64,000 nucleotides of DNA, from assembly GCA_050084515.1 (NCBI GenBank), contig CM114272.1, forward strand, positions 7,998,001 to 8,062,000, given 5' to 3'. How positions within the stretch are numbered: position 1 is the first letter of the stretch; each line of letters starts with the position of its first letter. A program made the translations under genes and the position numbers. Below the pieces are notes generated by a model, which was not told where the DNA came from, ran no database searches, and saw only the letters and a list, made by a program, of their open reading frames with translations. This document shows positions 24,200-35,908 of this stretch, piece after piece. The stretch is from Blasia pusilla (lineage: Eukaryota > Marchantiophyta > Marchantiopsida > Blasiales).

Positions 24200-25483
24200 T
24201 AAATTGATCTGGAATGAGTGCCCGCATTTAAACTACGGTTAATTCGAGGACTCGGGAAGACGAGTAACGGAATGTACGCCATCTGCCCGGCTAATCGTAG
24301 CCGTCCGTGGCCAAAGACTAACGTCGTTACTCACTTCGTTCGTGGCCCCCCGGCCTTTTTCCTCCAGTCCAGATGTCTTTTGCACGGTGCACGACCTACT
24401 GGATCACGCCGCTTGCAGGAGAGTGTCGCGGAGGGCTTGTCCGATGGCAGAGATAGCCCGCGCCGTCGGGAAATAGACGGAGTGGTGGGCCATGGGGCAG
24501 AGTAAGGGAGATGTTGGCGTGGGACCGGAAAGACGGGAGCTCAACGGGTGTAAAAGAGAGAAGGGGCATTTGAATAAGTGAAGGAAAGAGAACGCGTCAT
24601 GTTACCGTTGCCTGCTTAGCCCTCGGCTCTGGCTCTCCGCCTGTGTCCGAGTGCTCGAGGGGAAGGAAGAGGACAAATGCGAACAAGGAAGGAGAAGGGA
24701 AGCGGGGCAGCTCAACGAGCCAATTTCCAACGGATACCATCTGCGCTCCCTCTCTTCTTCTGCTGCAGATGAATCTGATCTCATCCACGACTATCGGCCT
24801 CCTCGATCGGTGCACCCGCGCCATTGAACAAGTAGTATCTGATTGCACGCTCTCACTCGACACTCCGTCGGTTCTCCTCCTCCTCCTCCTTACTATCGAG
24901 AGTCCGCGCTCTCTATCTGTCTTGCTTCCCGATAGCGCTCAGGTCCTATTGCGTCTCGGTTCGCTGGTCATTTTCTACTCGCGGCGCTACCGATAACTTT
25001 TCTCTCCTGCGACTCCGCCGACCGGACTTCCCACAGAGGCAACTATTCCCGATTCGATTTTTCTTCATGTGCCCTCTCTTGCAATACGGCCCCATCGCGT
25101 CATGGCCGCTGGCGCTTCTCTTCTCTCTCACGCTTTTGTCGCTGTGATCCGCGCTGTGGCTGGCATTCTTGACGTTTAGGCGTTAAATCGAGAGAAGCTG
25201 TACTGCATCTTGGAGTTCGGTTTTGGGAAGCCGTGAATTGACCTGTGATCTGGAGGCGGTTTATTTTGGGGCCTCTCCCTGACTGAGTTCCGTCCGTGTT
25301 AAACCCTGAATCCATCAGTGAGATGGTTTTTCCCCTAAAGATTGTGGGAGCTAGCGAATGATTGAAATCATCTCACATAGAAGGAGGAAGCTGATTGTGC
25401 TGAAGCTTCAGGAGGCGTCGAAGCCATAGCAGACCGGCCGAAAGTCCTCGCATATTCACGGGAAAAGTTCGCTGCGGAGAAGA
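24200..25483 (+). promoter_or_regulatory. GC-rich upstream and 5' leader region of the TPR gene
   Basis: Base composition changes sharply from the AT-rich DNA on the left. The stretch leads directly into the start codon at 25484 and has no convincing protein frame of its own. Pyrimidine-rich tracts (for example CTCCTCCTCCTCCTTAC near 24877) are typical of plant 5' leaders. The transcription start and any intron in the leader cannot be placed from sequence alone. Confidence 0.4.
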
Positions 25484-28363
25484 ATGTGGGGCGGAGAGAG
25501 TTTCATGCGTGGACCAGGAGGGCATATCGGGTCGAAATCGGCCCCATGCTCACCGGTCAAACCATTTCATAAACGAGCCCCGGCTCAGCCTGACTCATTT
25601 CATGTCATTCACAAGGTCCCGCTCGGCGATTCTCCATACGTCAAGGCGAAGCACGTTCAGGTAAGAAATCCCACATCTCAGCGACACGACTCAAGGCACG
25701 TCAAGTAGCGTAAAAAGCACCGTTGTTATTGTTATGCTTCGCTTCCGATATGAGCTGAGCTACAACAGCGGATATGTATATCTCGCTCAGTGGACGTCGT
25801 GGCGGATTTGCGTGCTGTCCCGGGAAAATCCGTATCCAACGAGCACAAGGGCAAAGGCTACAGAAGGAGCGAAACATCCACTTGCTGCGTAATCACCAAT
25901 GTGGAATTCCCTAAGTGATGATTGACGCCGCACGAACCGGCATTGTCGTTGCCGAGACGTTGTAAATTCGTTTCTACATGGAGAGGCAAATTACGAAGTA
26001 GGTGCGAGTCATTAACATGTTCATGAACCGCGTTTGTATCGTAGCTCGTCGACAAGGACCCAGATGCAGCTATAGCTTTATTCTGGGCCGCCATCAACGC
26101 TGGAGACCGCGTGGATAGCGCTTTGAAAGACATGGCGATCGTAATGAAGCAGCAGAACAGGCCGGAGGAGGCCATCGAAGCGATTAAATCTCTACGCTTC
26201 CGATGCTCAGATGCCGCTCAAGAATCGCTTGACAACGTGCTGCTCGATCTCTACAAGGTGAGCATGCGATGCAGTGTCTCATCCTCCACTCCGTTTAGCA
26301 AATCTGCATGAAGTCTGTCTCCAATCCTCAACCTCTAACGGAATTCTCGGCTACAGAGATGCGGTAGGTTGGACGATCAAATTGCACTGCTGAAGCACAA
26401 GCTCCACCTCATTCACCAAGGTATGGCCTTCAATGGGAAGCGAACGAAGACTGCGCGCTCTCAGGGCAAGAAGTTCCAGGTTTCCATCGAGCAAGAGGCC
26501 ACGCGTTTGCTGGTAAGGGATCCCGCTTCAGATTGTGGAAGTGACTATAGAGTATCTATCCTAGTGATGTAATATTCCTCACCAAATCAAGGTCAGGAGC
26601 AATGAACCTGATGACTATGCGGCGGTGTTTTCTACAGGGAAACCTAGGGTGGGCCTACATGCAGCAGAGTAATTTTTTGGCAGCGGAAGCGGTCTACAGG
26701 TAAAACTTCCTACTATTCATCACACTCTCGTCCGAGTCATTTGAGTTCCTGCTTTTCCCGTATGAGCAATTAGGGCCTGCTGTGCCGATGACTGATTGTG
26801 AGGGTCTCTGTGAGCAGGAAGGCTTTGTCGATCGGCCCTGACAACAACAAAGTGTGCAACCTGGGAATTTGCCTCATGAAGCAAGGAAGATTGGAAGAAG
26901 CGAAATCCATGCTCCAAAGCGTAGTTCCTGCATGCCCCGACACTCGTTGGGGCTCTGATTCTCATTTGAAATCCTACGAGCGTGCTCAAGAAATGCTTCT
27001 GGAATTGGAGGCCTCCATGGGTCACTCCAATGGCAACAGCAGCCTCCTCCAATCCTCTCTTTGGCAACCCCAAGCGGCTGCCACACACCAGAGCCAACGA
27101 TCGGCGGAAACGAAGGTCGAACCGTCACACGCAGATGTGTTCGCCGGCGCTCTTTCGGCCACCGCCGGGTTCGGCCCAACCTCAACCGCCGCGAGTAGAC
27201 CCGCTCCGAAGAAAATGTCTTCGGCACCTTCCCAGCTAAACCACCAACGTCCAGCTACGGCGAATAACCACGAGCGATTCCAGTCCTACCAAGATTCGGC
27301 CGTTGCATGGGATGATTACGAGTCCGATTACAGCCTCGACGAGAATGTGGATACTAACATTCAGGGAGTGTCGCAAGGTCTCACGGTGGCCTCTTCGCAT
27401 TCCCCACATCTCCAACAGCTACAGCAGCAGCAACAACAGTGGCCCGGTGAGGTGCTGCGGCAGAAATCGGACAACTATCCCGGAACGTTGTCCGAGTCCA
27501 ACACCGTCAACCAACAGCCACAGCAGCAGCCGTTGGGAGTGAGAAAGCTGGATCGGAGCCTCACATACGGCGGGCCGCAGCAGAGGGTGAACAATTCCTA
27601 CAGCAATTCTACGAGTAATGGCATTGCTGAAAGCTACGGCTTCTCGCAGGTGCAACAACAAAGGGACGCGCTCTCCCAGAACGCCATGAATGGAAGTAAC
27701 CATTCTGCGAAACCTTCCCCCATGCCGAAATCTTCTGCACCCGGGGACCGAGCTCCACTAACTCAAGATCGGACTAACGTCCACAAAGCCGCCGAGGAGG
27801 AGAACGCAGCCTTCAAACTCGTCACCAACGGATGGGGAAAGCCGATGAAGAGTCCCCTGGGAAACTCCGAATTGAGCTTTTTCTCCAGATGGGGATATGA
27901 CGAGAATCGGGGGCCGACCACGGTACGGAGGTCTTTGTCGCTGGAGTCGTTCGACACGCAGCTGGAGCAAATAGCATTAGAAAACGAGGAGGCCGACAAT
28001 GAGATGAACTTGCCACAAGGAGGCGCGAACGTGAAGCGCCCAAGGAACGTGACCCCCGTCAAAGAGAAGAGCACTTTGTGGGGATCCCTGGGATTCATAC
28101 ACACTTCCGAGGGACTGAAATTCGCTCAGAACGAGGAGCAGCTGAAGGGTATGACCAAGCTGATTGTGGGTCAGGCTTCGAATGCTCCCGCTGCCTCCAC
28201 GAATTTAGAGAATCGCATTCTCGCAGACAAGCAGCAACCTGCACCCTCTGTAGCAACGAGTACAGGAGTGGCTGACGCGGAGATGATCAAGCGGCAGCGC
28301 AGGCTTCGGGTATTTCAGGAGATCACTCTCTTCCCGGGAAGCCCACAGCAAGTGAGCGGTTAA
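25484..28363 (+). CDS. TPR protein of the POLLENLESS3/MS5/SDI family, 5 exons
   Basis: Exons 25484-25660, 26045-26257, 26357-26512, 26638-26699 and 26818-28363 join in frame through GT-AG introns to 717 codons. In flowering plants this family includes MS5/POLLENLESS3/TDM1 (exit from meiosis II) and SDI1/SDI2 (repressors of glucosinolate synthesis under sulfur starvation). Family marks: FHVIHKVPLGDSPYVKAKHV (about aa 38-57), DRVDSALKDMAIVMKQQNRP, ESLDNVLLDLYKRCGRLDDQ, AFNGKRTKTARSQGKKFQV, GNLGWAYMQQSNFLAAEAVY and NKVCNLGICLMKQGRLEEA. These build the TPR block (about aa 36-270). The rest is low-complexity: Ser/Asn/Gln-rich with a polyglutamine run near aa 402-411, then a conserved C-terminal RRLRVFQEITLFPG (about aa 694-707). 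The start is the first ATG before the conserved block. The gene looks intact. Its function in this plant is inferred from the family only. Confidence 0.92.
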
Positions 28364-30219
28364 ATTGCCATTCCACACAGTTCACTCCCCTGGAAGTATT
28401 CGGCCCTCAAAGCAGCGGGACCTCTGCTCGGCTACTGTTCTACAATGCAAAATCTTGTGGATCAGCGTAGGACAAGGAGGAGCACCTATGTAGGCAGGGC
28501 TGCTGTGTAGGTACCCAAGAATCTTGTAGTACAATCATTCCTTACCCTACTTCTTTCTCCACGCAACGCTAGGGTCAAGGTTGGAAGCGGAAACCTGAGC
28601 CCTCGAGTGGGCTCAGTGTGTAGTTGGTAGGTAGGCATCGGGGAAAACAGCAGCAGCGGAAGAAGGAGAGAAGGAGGAGTACGAGCGTGTACAGACATTG
28701 CTCATCTCTTGTTCAGGTAGTAGGCTTCTATCGTTCACTCCGAAGTCGTGGTGGGTGATGGACAGCAGAACTTTTCGTGGCCATGAAAGCGACCTTCTCG
28801 GTCGTGGCCCAGCAGAGTGGGGTGAAGGGTGAGGTAGCGATCGATCATTTATTAATTACTCGGAAAGCAGGAAGGACATCAGGGTAGAAAGGCAGCAAAT
28901 GGCGTTTGATGACTCTATTAGATTAGAGTTGAAAAGTCAGCAAATAGGCAAGGCAAGCAAGCGGTTGCTGGCGAAATAGGAATTCCGGGCCTTCGTGACC
29001 CTAGGGGGCAGTAGTCGAGATCTACACTACAGTGCAGGCCGCTATTTGGCGAAGCACACAACCAATTTGTAAATTGTTGCTACCACTTCGATCACTCTCA
29101 CACTCGCCCCATGCCTTCAACTCCCTCCCGTGTCGAGTCTCGAGTCCTCTACGTCCTGCCCTCTGAGCTCCCATGATCGACTGGAAATGCAGTCGACCAC
29201 GGGATGAGTACGTCTGCGAGCGCTCAACGAGTTGTCAACTCAATATCAATATCCGCCAGCAGACGGATCGGAAGGGAAACCGCATGCGCTTATGATGGAA
29301 ACAATCCGGATCATGCCACGCATGACGTGATCGTCCGAGGAATCTGTCGCATTACTCGAGGCTTGCTGCCTTGGAAAATGTGGGATTCGCATTCTCAGAC
29401 CTATCTCACCCGAATGCTGCCGGGTTTGCGAGATCGAACAATCCAGTTACAGTTTGTCATTACGTCACGCATGGAGTCCGCATCTATCGCATCGGTGCTG
29501 AGCGGAATGTTTTGGGTGACCCCGCTGACCACAAATGGCAATCAGGAGTTAACACATGGCCTGTACCCGGTCTCGTGAAGCTCCCGGACATTCGCCATGA
29601 TCAATCGAGGCAGATGCGCGAGGAAGCTGCGATTTCTCATATTTCGATTGCATATCTCGGTCGATGTGGCTCTTTCTGTGGTAGTTCCGAGAGACCTCTT
29701 CCTCCTTCTCGTGCCCTGCAGGATACCGCAGCGAAATGACAGTCGTATGGTGCGGTTTAGGGTTTATTAGTTGACAGATTGCCTCTGGCGGACGAGTGAA
29801 GTTGGCGAATGAATGGTGTCATCTCGGCAGAACGCAATTGCAGCAAACCCTCTTACACTTCCCGAGTCCACGTCGGGCTCCGTCCGGCTACCTCTGAGTT
29901 TGGAAACCTCGACGGATCCCGATCAAACCTCGCCCGCCGACCAGGAAACGAAGCCTGTGGGAACTTCTGAAAAGGAAGCGTGAAAACGAAGAAATCCAAC
30001 TGGGCAGCAAACTACGCGGTGAACTCGGGATCCGAGCGCCGTAACTGCCCGGCAGTTACACGTGGCCGAACACGAGCGAGCTGGAGCTGGCTCAGGCCCA
30101 TTGGCACGTTAAGGAACCGTGGACAGGCCGACACAGAAAGGACCGAGAACGCCCGAGTTCGTCGCACACGGGACCAGTCGGAAGTCCGGAGTCCGGACCG
30201 AGTGCGGTGAGCGCGAAAC
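28364..30219 (+). other. Region downstream of the TPR gene, no gene recognised
   Basis: The first several hundred bases are probably 3' untranslated sequence. Further on, 29204-29739 has two overlapping open frames (124 and 122 codons) without a recognisable domain or family. Composition is GC-richer than ordinary intergenic DNA here, so an unrecognised exon or gene fragment is possible. Confidence 0.4.
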
Positions 30220-30259
30220 TTCCAACTATAGTACATTCTTTCATGTACTATAGTTGGAA
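30220..30259 (+). repeat. Perfect 17-bp inverted repeat with 6-nt loop
   Basis: TTCCAACTATAGTACAT (30220-30236), loop TCTTTC, then its exact reverse complement (30243-30259). The arms have no mismatch. There is no flanking coding frame, and I cannot tell whether it is a transcribed hairpin, a MITE remnant or a local snap-back duplication. Confidence 0.9.
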
Positions 30260-31285
30260 CTCATGGCGCAACGCAGTCACAGTTCCGGTTCGCATGGAAC
30301 TCGCACGTGTTGTCCGCGACTTGCTGGCGATGGTGGGCGGAATCCTCCTCCGTACCGATGTCGTCACGACTGTGTAGGAAGAAAGAGAGAGAGAGCGAAA
30401 GATGAGAGATCTGGTGGGTCCTTTCCCGTGTGACAGCTAGTGGACAGGGACGGCCCTGACAAGCTGTCTGTCCTGACTAGCGGATTTAGTCGCTGGTCGC
30501 GACTCGCAAGTCGAGGGCAGGAGTCACTGGATTGGGCATAACAGTGGTGATTTTATTCCCGGAATAATGTTGACCTCGATTCTCGCAGAACTATTTCTCC
30601 TCCGGCGCCTGTTTAAGATAAAGTCCTTCGTTTGCGTAGGACCAGAGTTTTGCGCTCCTGAAAGTAATATACTTAGTTCGTACAGTTTATGAGAAGACGG
30701 GGCATTTCAGTACTGAAAACGCCTTCTTATCACATGAAATTTATGGAAGAACTGTTTTATAGTCGTAAACATACTTATGAAATGTTTAAGAAACATGGAA
30801 GAATAATAGAAAAAATGAGATTATTATATATGTGGAAGTATATCGGTTTACCGACTTATAAGCATTTGAAAGGGATATTTAAGGTGACATCTACCTCGTT
30901 TTATTTTTCAATTTGGAGTCATACCTGAAAGAAAACCAATGATGATGTCCCACCCCATTCCAAATACTTTCATCTCAAAATCAAACTTTGTTTCATGACA
31001 AAGTTCTTGTTCTTAAAGAAAGTAGGGAAACCATAAAAACTTGGAAGCAATGAAATTTGTGGTGACTCTACTAAAGCTCCTACAACATTTGTGGAGAATC
31101 CTAGTAGAGTATTCGAGCATCTTGCAATGAGAACTCCTCTACCAACATCATATTATAGGGAGAGCGAATTCCACATTCACCACCATGGCAAGGGACTAGT
31201 AATCAAGAGTAAATGAGAATACCAGTTTTTAAAAAATCTCCATTGGACCTCATTTGAGATCCAATGGAAGTCCAATGGAGACCTT

Positions 31286-31783
31286 TGTCACGTCTCTTAG
31301 GATAGATCGATGAGATCTAGTAGAGCGCCTTTGTGAGTAGTGGAGGATAGGCTCAGTAGGTCGAGGATGATCTGTTGAGGCCCCGAGAAACCCCTTTCGT
31401 TTCGGCTCATTTGGAGCCATATTGAGGAACTTACTATTTTAGGTAAGTACCATTTTGAGTATATGATCGACTTTATATTTTTGGTAAGTGACCCTTGACC
31501 TCCTACATCAGGTCAAGAGCCAAGGAGGTGACTTGGGAGAATAGGTTACCATGGAGAGAGCTTGGGAGAGGGGAGGGGTATACCTCAAGGAGAGAGAGAG
31601 CTTGAGAGCTCATTCTCTCTTTGTTGAACCTCTTGGCATAAGGCGGCGGAGCTATGGTCCCTTGCCTTGTGATTGTAACCCAAGCCTCTCATTAGGAGAG
31701 TGGGTTTGGTTTGACATGAGAGAGAGTGCACACTTTTGAGAGCTATGGTGTGAGATGGTATAGAGAGAGATTGGATCTTACTT
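31286..31783 (+). repeat. 5' LTR and adjoining leader start of the retrotransposon
   Basis: Starts TGTCACGTCTCTTAGG directly after the ACCTT target duplication. It matches 39444-39955 with scattered mismatches and one 16-17 nt deletion near 31388. Similarity stops after TTGGATCTTACTTTA. The sequence TGGTATAGAGAG near 31755 resembles the plant initiator-Met primer binding site TGGTATCAGAGC with one base lost; if that is the primer site, the LTR proper ends just before it and the last 30 nt are leader. The exact 3' edge is therefore uncertain. Confidence 0.75.
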
Positions 31784-33063
31784 TACAAAGAGAGAATGAG
31801 AGAGTGAGAGAGCTTCATGGGGGAGCTCGTTGGTCACTCGCTGTTTTTGCAGGTTGGGGACCTTGCTCCCCGTTCAGCGGCTCATGGGAGTGCTCACCAG
31901 AGCAAGGGCTGCTTTGACTGTTCTTTGCATTTGCAGATTTTTCATGTGGAAGAGTGACGCACGGAAGCGCTGCCCAATTTCTGATAGGGATTGATTATGG
32001 GGGCAGGTTGCCCTATACCAGCGCTCTCGGGAGCACCATGTACCTTGCTGATTTGTACTTTTACAGGTTTAACATTTTTGTTGAGAGAAATCAGCGCGGA
32101 AGCGCTGCCAAATTTTATGTAGGAGAAAGAGACATTGGGCTTTACGACAGTCCCCGTCAGCTTTTACTGGGATGTCTGATTCTAAATATTTTTGATTTTG
32201 TCGTAGATCGTGAAGCTGTGCACGCTGTGCAACAAACAGTGCGCAATTTGGAGTTGGGAGCAAAAAGTTCTGGTCAATCTTGCAAAACTGCCATTGCTAG
32301 GCAATTTTTAGGGTTAAATTGTTCAAACCCTAAACAATTGCCATTGCTAGACGGCCGCACCGCACCGTCTCGATCGCGGAACCGCTCCTTCACTAAGGAG
32401 CATAGCGTGTGAATTGTTGATTGAGGAGGGCATGCCACGGAATGTCGCACCCTATTCCCGAGTGCCGTGTTGTTTGTAACCGTTTCGTGCCAGTGCCGCA
32501 CCGGACCGCTCGACCTACACCGCACATCGAGGAGGTTGAGCAGCATCAATACGAGAGGAGTACGACTTGCTGATTGGAGGATTTATCTTCACGACCGAGT
32601 TGGGGTCGAGATTTGCAGTTCCTGAGGAGCGATATCGACATGTGTTCAGGTTTTCCATTTTGGTCCTTTACCCTTGCACATGTGAGGGATTTTGGGATTT
32701 GGGTAGTTTATTTGGGGATATTGGGTTGTGTGGATGCTGAGAGCATCATTCATGTATGTGGTTTAGGGGACATAGACCTGTGTGGGATGTCCGGAGTTGA
32801 GGGTAGGTTGTCGATGAGATAATAGCCTGGTCGATTTGCCGCACCACACCGCGTGTTGCCGCACGTTACACATCTCGGGGAGAGAGAGTGTAGATCCAGT
32901 GCCGCATGCTTGGGATGAGTGATTGAGGGATAACTCGCGAGGTTGAGAGTCATCGGGTGAGAGGGGCACGAGGGTCATCACGGCATCCGTTCGGGACTTT
33001 GAGAGGCGAGGTGGTGAACCCGAGAGTAGCTCTAGAGGTTTTACGCGGAGTGGCGCGAGGTTC
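31784..33063 (+). other. Retrotransposon leader between 5' LTR and gag
   Basis: About 1.3 kb before the first gag-like frame. It holds two near-copies of a CGGAAGCGCTGCC block (near 31960 and 32100). A 152-codon open frame (31954-32412) shows no recognisable domain. Parts of it (32350-33010) match the inverted segment at 11437-11975, so the leader belongs to the family and is not a later insertion. Confidence 0.6.
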
Positions 33064-34723
33064 TGAGAGTCTCCACATGAGGGACCACCTCAACCTCCTT
33101 CTGTGTCATCGTCAGAGAAGGGGGACGGTGTAGAAGAGTTTGTGAGCACATCGCCACACATTGTGAGTGGTCCTACCAGTTGGGCGTACAAGATGGACGA
33201 CCGGGGTAGACGACCGCCTAGGTTTTCAAGTGCAGTAAGCACGATTGAGTTGCACGATTTCATAGCAGAGTTTAGGAGTTGGTGCGACTCCCAACGGGCC
33301 AGGAAATCTAGAGAGTTCAACTCGTTTACAACATGGAACGGTATGTTCCAGCATTTAGAGGGGGCGCCCATGGAAGATTACCATGAGTTCTCTCAGAGAT
33401 ATGCACGTGAGATCGAGGCGTGGAGGCTCTACTATGACCACATTATGTGTCATGGACGGAGCCGTTCCCAGATGAGGAGGAGGAGTCAAGAGAGGCTACT
33501 TCCTCTTCCACAAGTCACATTTTAGGAGGCGTCACTCGCATTGGAGCAATTGCACCGTCTAGTCGGGTTCGTCCCACGTTCAACCCTGTAGTTGAGTTCT
33601 TTGCTGAGTTGAGGGCGAGCTACCAGGGGGTATGGACGGAGAAGTTGCGGAGCATCCATGACTTCTAGAGGTGCCCAGGTGAGAGTTTACGTGACGCTTA
33701 CACTCGCTTGCGTCGGTTGATCAACATCACTCAGGGGTGACAGAGGCTCAGGCTATCCAATCATGGTACGCGATGCTGGACCGGATCCTACGGACACGGG
33801 TGCGGGAGGGGGTGCTTCTTATGAACACCTCCCCTATGTTGAGAGATTTTTTTAGGACCGTCAAGAACATTGAGCGCAACATGGCAGAGGAGAGCATAGC
33901 CACCATGGGTTTTGGGCGAGAGCAGCCACGATTAGCTGCACCACCTGTGCAGCAACGTGGACTCCGAGATAGGTCGACTCTGGCACCACAAGCTCAGGGA
34001 GAATACCGGGAGGTCGTGCCATAGAGACCTGCGCCTTCATATATGGCTTAGCAGCAGCCGCCTACTATTACTTGTTGGTCGTGTGATGGAGCCCATCATC
34101 AGCGCGATTGCACTCGTGAGGGTCATGGACCTGTGCCTCAGCATGGAGGAGGAGATGGTGCACAAGGAGGTTATCAGTGTGACCATTTTCAGAGGTATGA
34201 TCATACACACGCCAGGTGTTTCAATTTACATCCTGAGCTACGTTCGGACCAAGGGCCAGAGAGGGCACCAAAGCGAGTAGCCGGTCTGGGTGGGCCTAGA
34301 GATCGTGCACCAGGTGGTCCCGTTGGGGGATGAGGAGCTGGAATTTCCCGACACGGTGATGGAGCTGCCCGTGGAGGAGGAAGAGTCCTACCACCTAAAT
34401 GCATCGAGGGAGATGCGGGGCGTGAGGCTAGGATGGCTGCTCAGATACATCAACTACATGAGCAGATTGCCGCTATGGCATTGAGATTACCCGATGTCGG
34501 ATCCGTGGCATCGACATCATATGGAGCAGCCAGAGATATGGAGGATCCTGGTTGGATGTGCGGGGTTGCCCAAATGGAGGCAGCCGCAGTTGTGACGCGT
34601 GGAGCAGCCGTAGGGTTGGATCCACAGCGAGGGGAAGCCAGGAAAAAGACTAGGCTTCCTCAATCTTTCACGTTGTCCGAGGCGATGAGGACCCCATCGA
34701 TGGATCTTGATCAGAGTTCCTAG
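33064..34723 (+). pseudogene. Retrotransposon gag with zinc knuckle (broken)
   Basis: Gag packages element RNA into particles. Frame 33064-33450 reads PHEGPPQPPSVSSSEKGD and FIAEFRSWCDSQRARKSREF; after a frameshift, ATSSSTSHILGG and LRRLINITQG; after a second shift near 33735, EAQAIQSWYAMLDRIL and FFRTVKNIERNMAEES. At about 34073-34111 CWSCDGAHHQRDC is a zinc-knuckle-like Cys/His array, and a second one (CDHF then H and C near 34165-34215) has lost one Cys. Stop codon at 33667 and frameshifts make it non-functional. The segment 34430-34723 (QIHQLHEQIAAMALRLPDV) may be a small coiled segment before protease. Confidence 0.75.
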
Positions 34724-35148
34724 AGAGTTGGTGATGTTTTTGGTGTGCAGGCACGGAGGGCGATGGGAGAAGCGAGTGCAACGACTCCTATTGTTGATGC
34801 TCAGGAGGGGCACCTGTCGAGCACGTTGTTGGGGCGGCCACCATTGTGTACTGTGCTCCTTTATTTTCTACTTCCGATGTTATGACGTTGGGGGGTACGC
34901 CCGCCGAGGCTTTTCGGCTGGCCGCTATGCTATGTGAGCGTGGAGTTGGAGTTCCTGCATCACGTTTAGAGGTGATTACAGAGGAGGTGATGGACCTGCC
35001 CTTATAGCGGATGCTCGAACCGTCCACGTCAGATTCATGGCAGGCTGCGGCTGCTATGATGGCGAAGATGCCCGCTAGACCCCCGATAGAGCGTGCCATG
35101 GCTTCTCCTTGTGTTGTGTTGTTGGATAACCGAGGAGAGGTCTTCTAG

Positions 35149-35460
35149 TTGGTGAGTCTCGGAGGTAGAGCTTTTAGTCCGCAGCGCGTCTTGTTGGATT
35201 TAGGAGCGCAACCCCTGATGTTGGGGAAAGCGTCATTCAGAGGATTGGGCTTGACGAGAGCCGAAGTGGAGCGTTGTCCATTCTGGATACAGACATCCTT
35301 GGGTGGAGAGAGTACCACACAGTATATCACCCGACAGGAGGTCATGGTGAAGATTTGCCCGGGACATCCTACAGATGAGTTCGTGGTGCGAGCCAAGGCG
35401 ATAGTGACTAATGCAGAGTCCTACGACGTCTTGGTTGGTGGAGTAGTGTGTTATACCTGA
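35149..35460 (+). pseudogene. Retroviral-type aspartic protease domain
   Basis: This domain cuts the element polyprotein. RVLLDLGAQPLMLGKASF has the layout of the retropepsin active site (hydrophobic-hydrophobic-D-x-G-A), with Leu where Thr/Ser is usual. It ends SYDVLVGGVV, the usual C-terminal strand. The counterpart at 12930-13210 is nearly collinear, supporting the call. A TAG at 35146 just upstream (where the 12.9-kb copy has a sense codon) and the frame change after 35460 separate it from its neighbours. Confidence 0.75.
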
Positions 35461-35908
35461 TGGGGTTTGCCTTGGATTACTGGGAGGAGTCAGCGTCCTA
35501 CAGACCAGGATGGCAGTCATGTGATGGGCACCTTAGCTCATTATCTGTTCGATTCATAGGTGCAGTGATCAAGCAACGGCCAGGAGAGATGGCGACCTTA
35601 GCAGCATTTAGCAATGCCACCACTTGGCCTAGTGATTTGATTGAGGGACATGTCCATATAGAGGGTACTCCCGTTCCTGAAATTTCTATGGAGAGGAGTG
35701 TTATGGTAGCCGCATCATTCCGTGGAGGAGAGGTGCCGCTCTGGGGCTCAACTGAGGAGCTTCGACGATCGGCATATGAGCACGTGCAAACCGCGTGGAG
35801 CAAGGCATTTGCACCGGAGCGTGACGGGGCTGAGGAACCCGAGGTAGCAGGGAGTGCTACGATGACACCCTTGGATACCACACCCATTGTGTTGTGTACC
35901 CTGGAGGA
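35461..35908 (+). pseudogene. Linker between protease and methyltransferase
   Basis: In the same frame as the methyltransferase that follows: FALDYWEESASYRPGW, PEISMERSVMVAASFRGGEV, SAYEHVQTAWSKAFAPERD. No domain recognised. It is conserved at 13220-13650 in the second copy, so it is part of the family polyprotein and not a recent insertion. Confidence 0.55.

Noticed and set aside
31954-32412. 152-codon frame in the retrotransposon leader as an extra accessory gene
   Set aside because: No domain, and it contains the duplicated CGGAAGCGCTGCC block typical of leader sequence.
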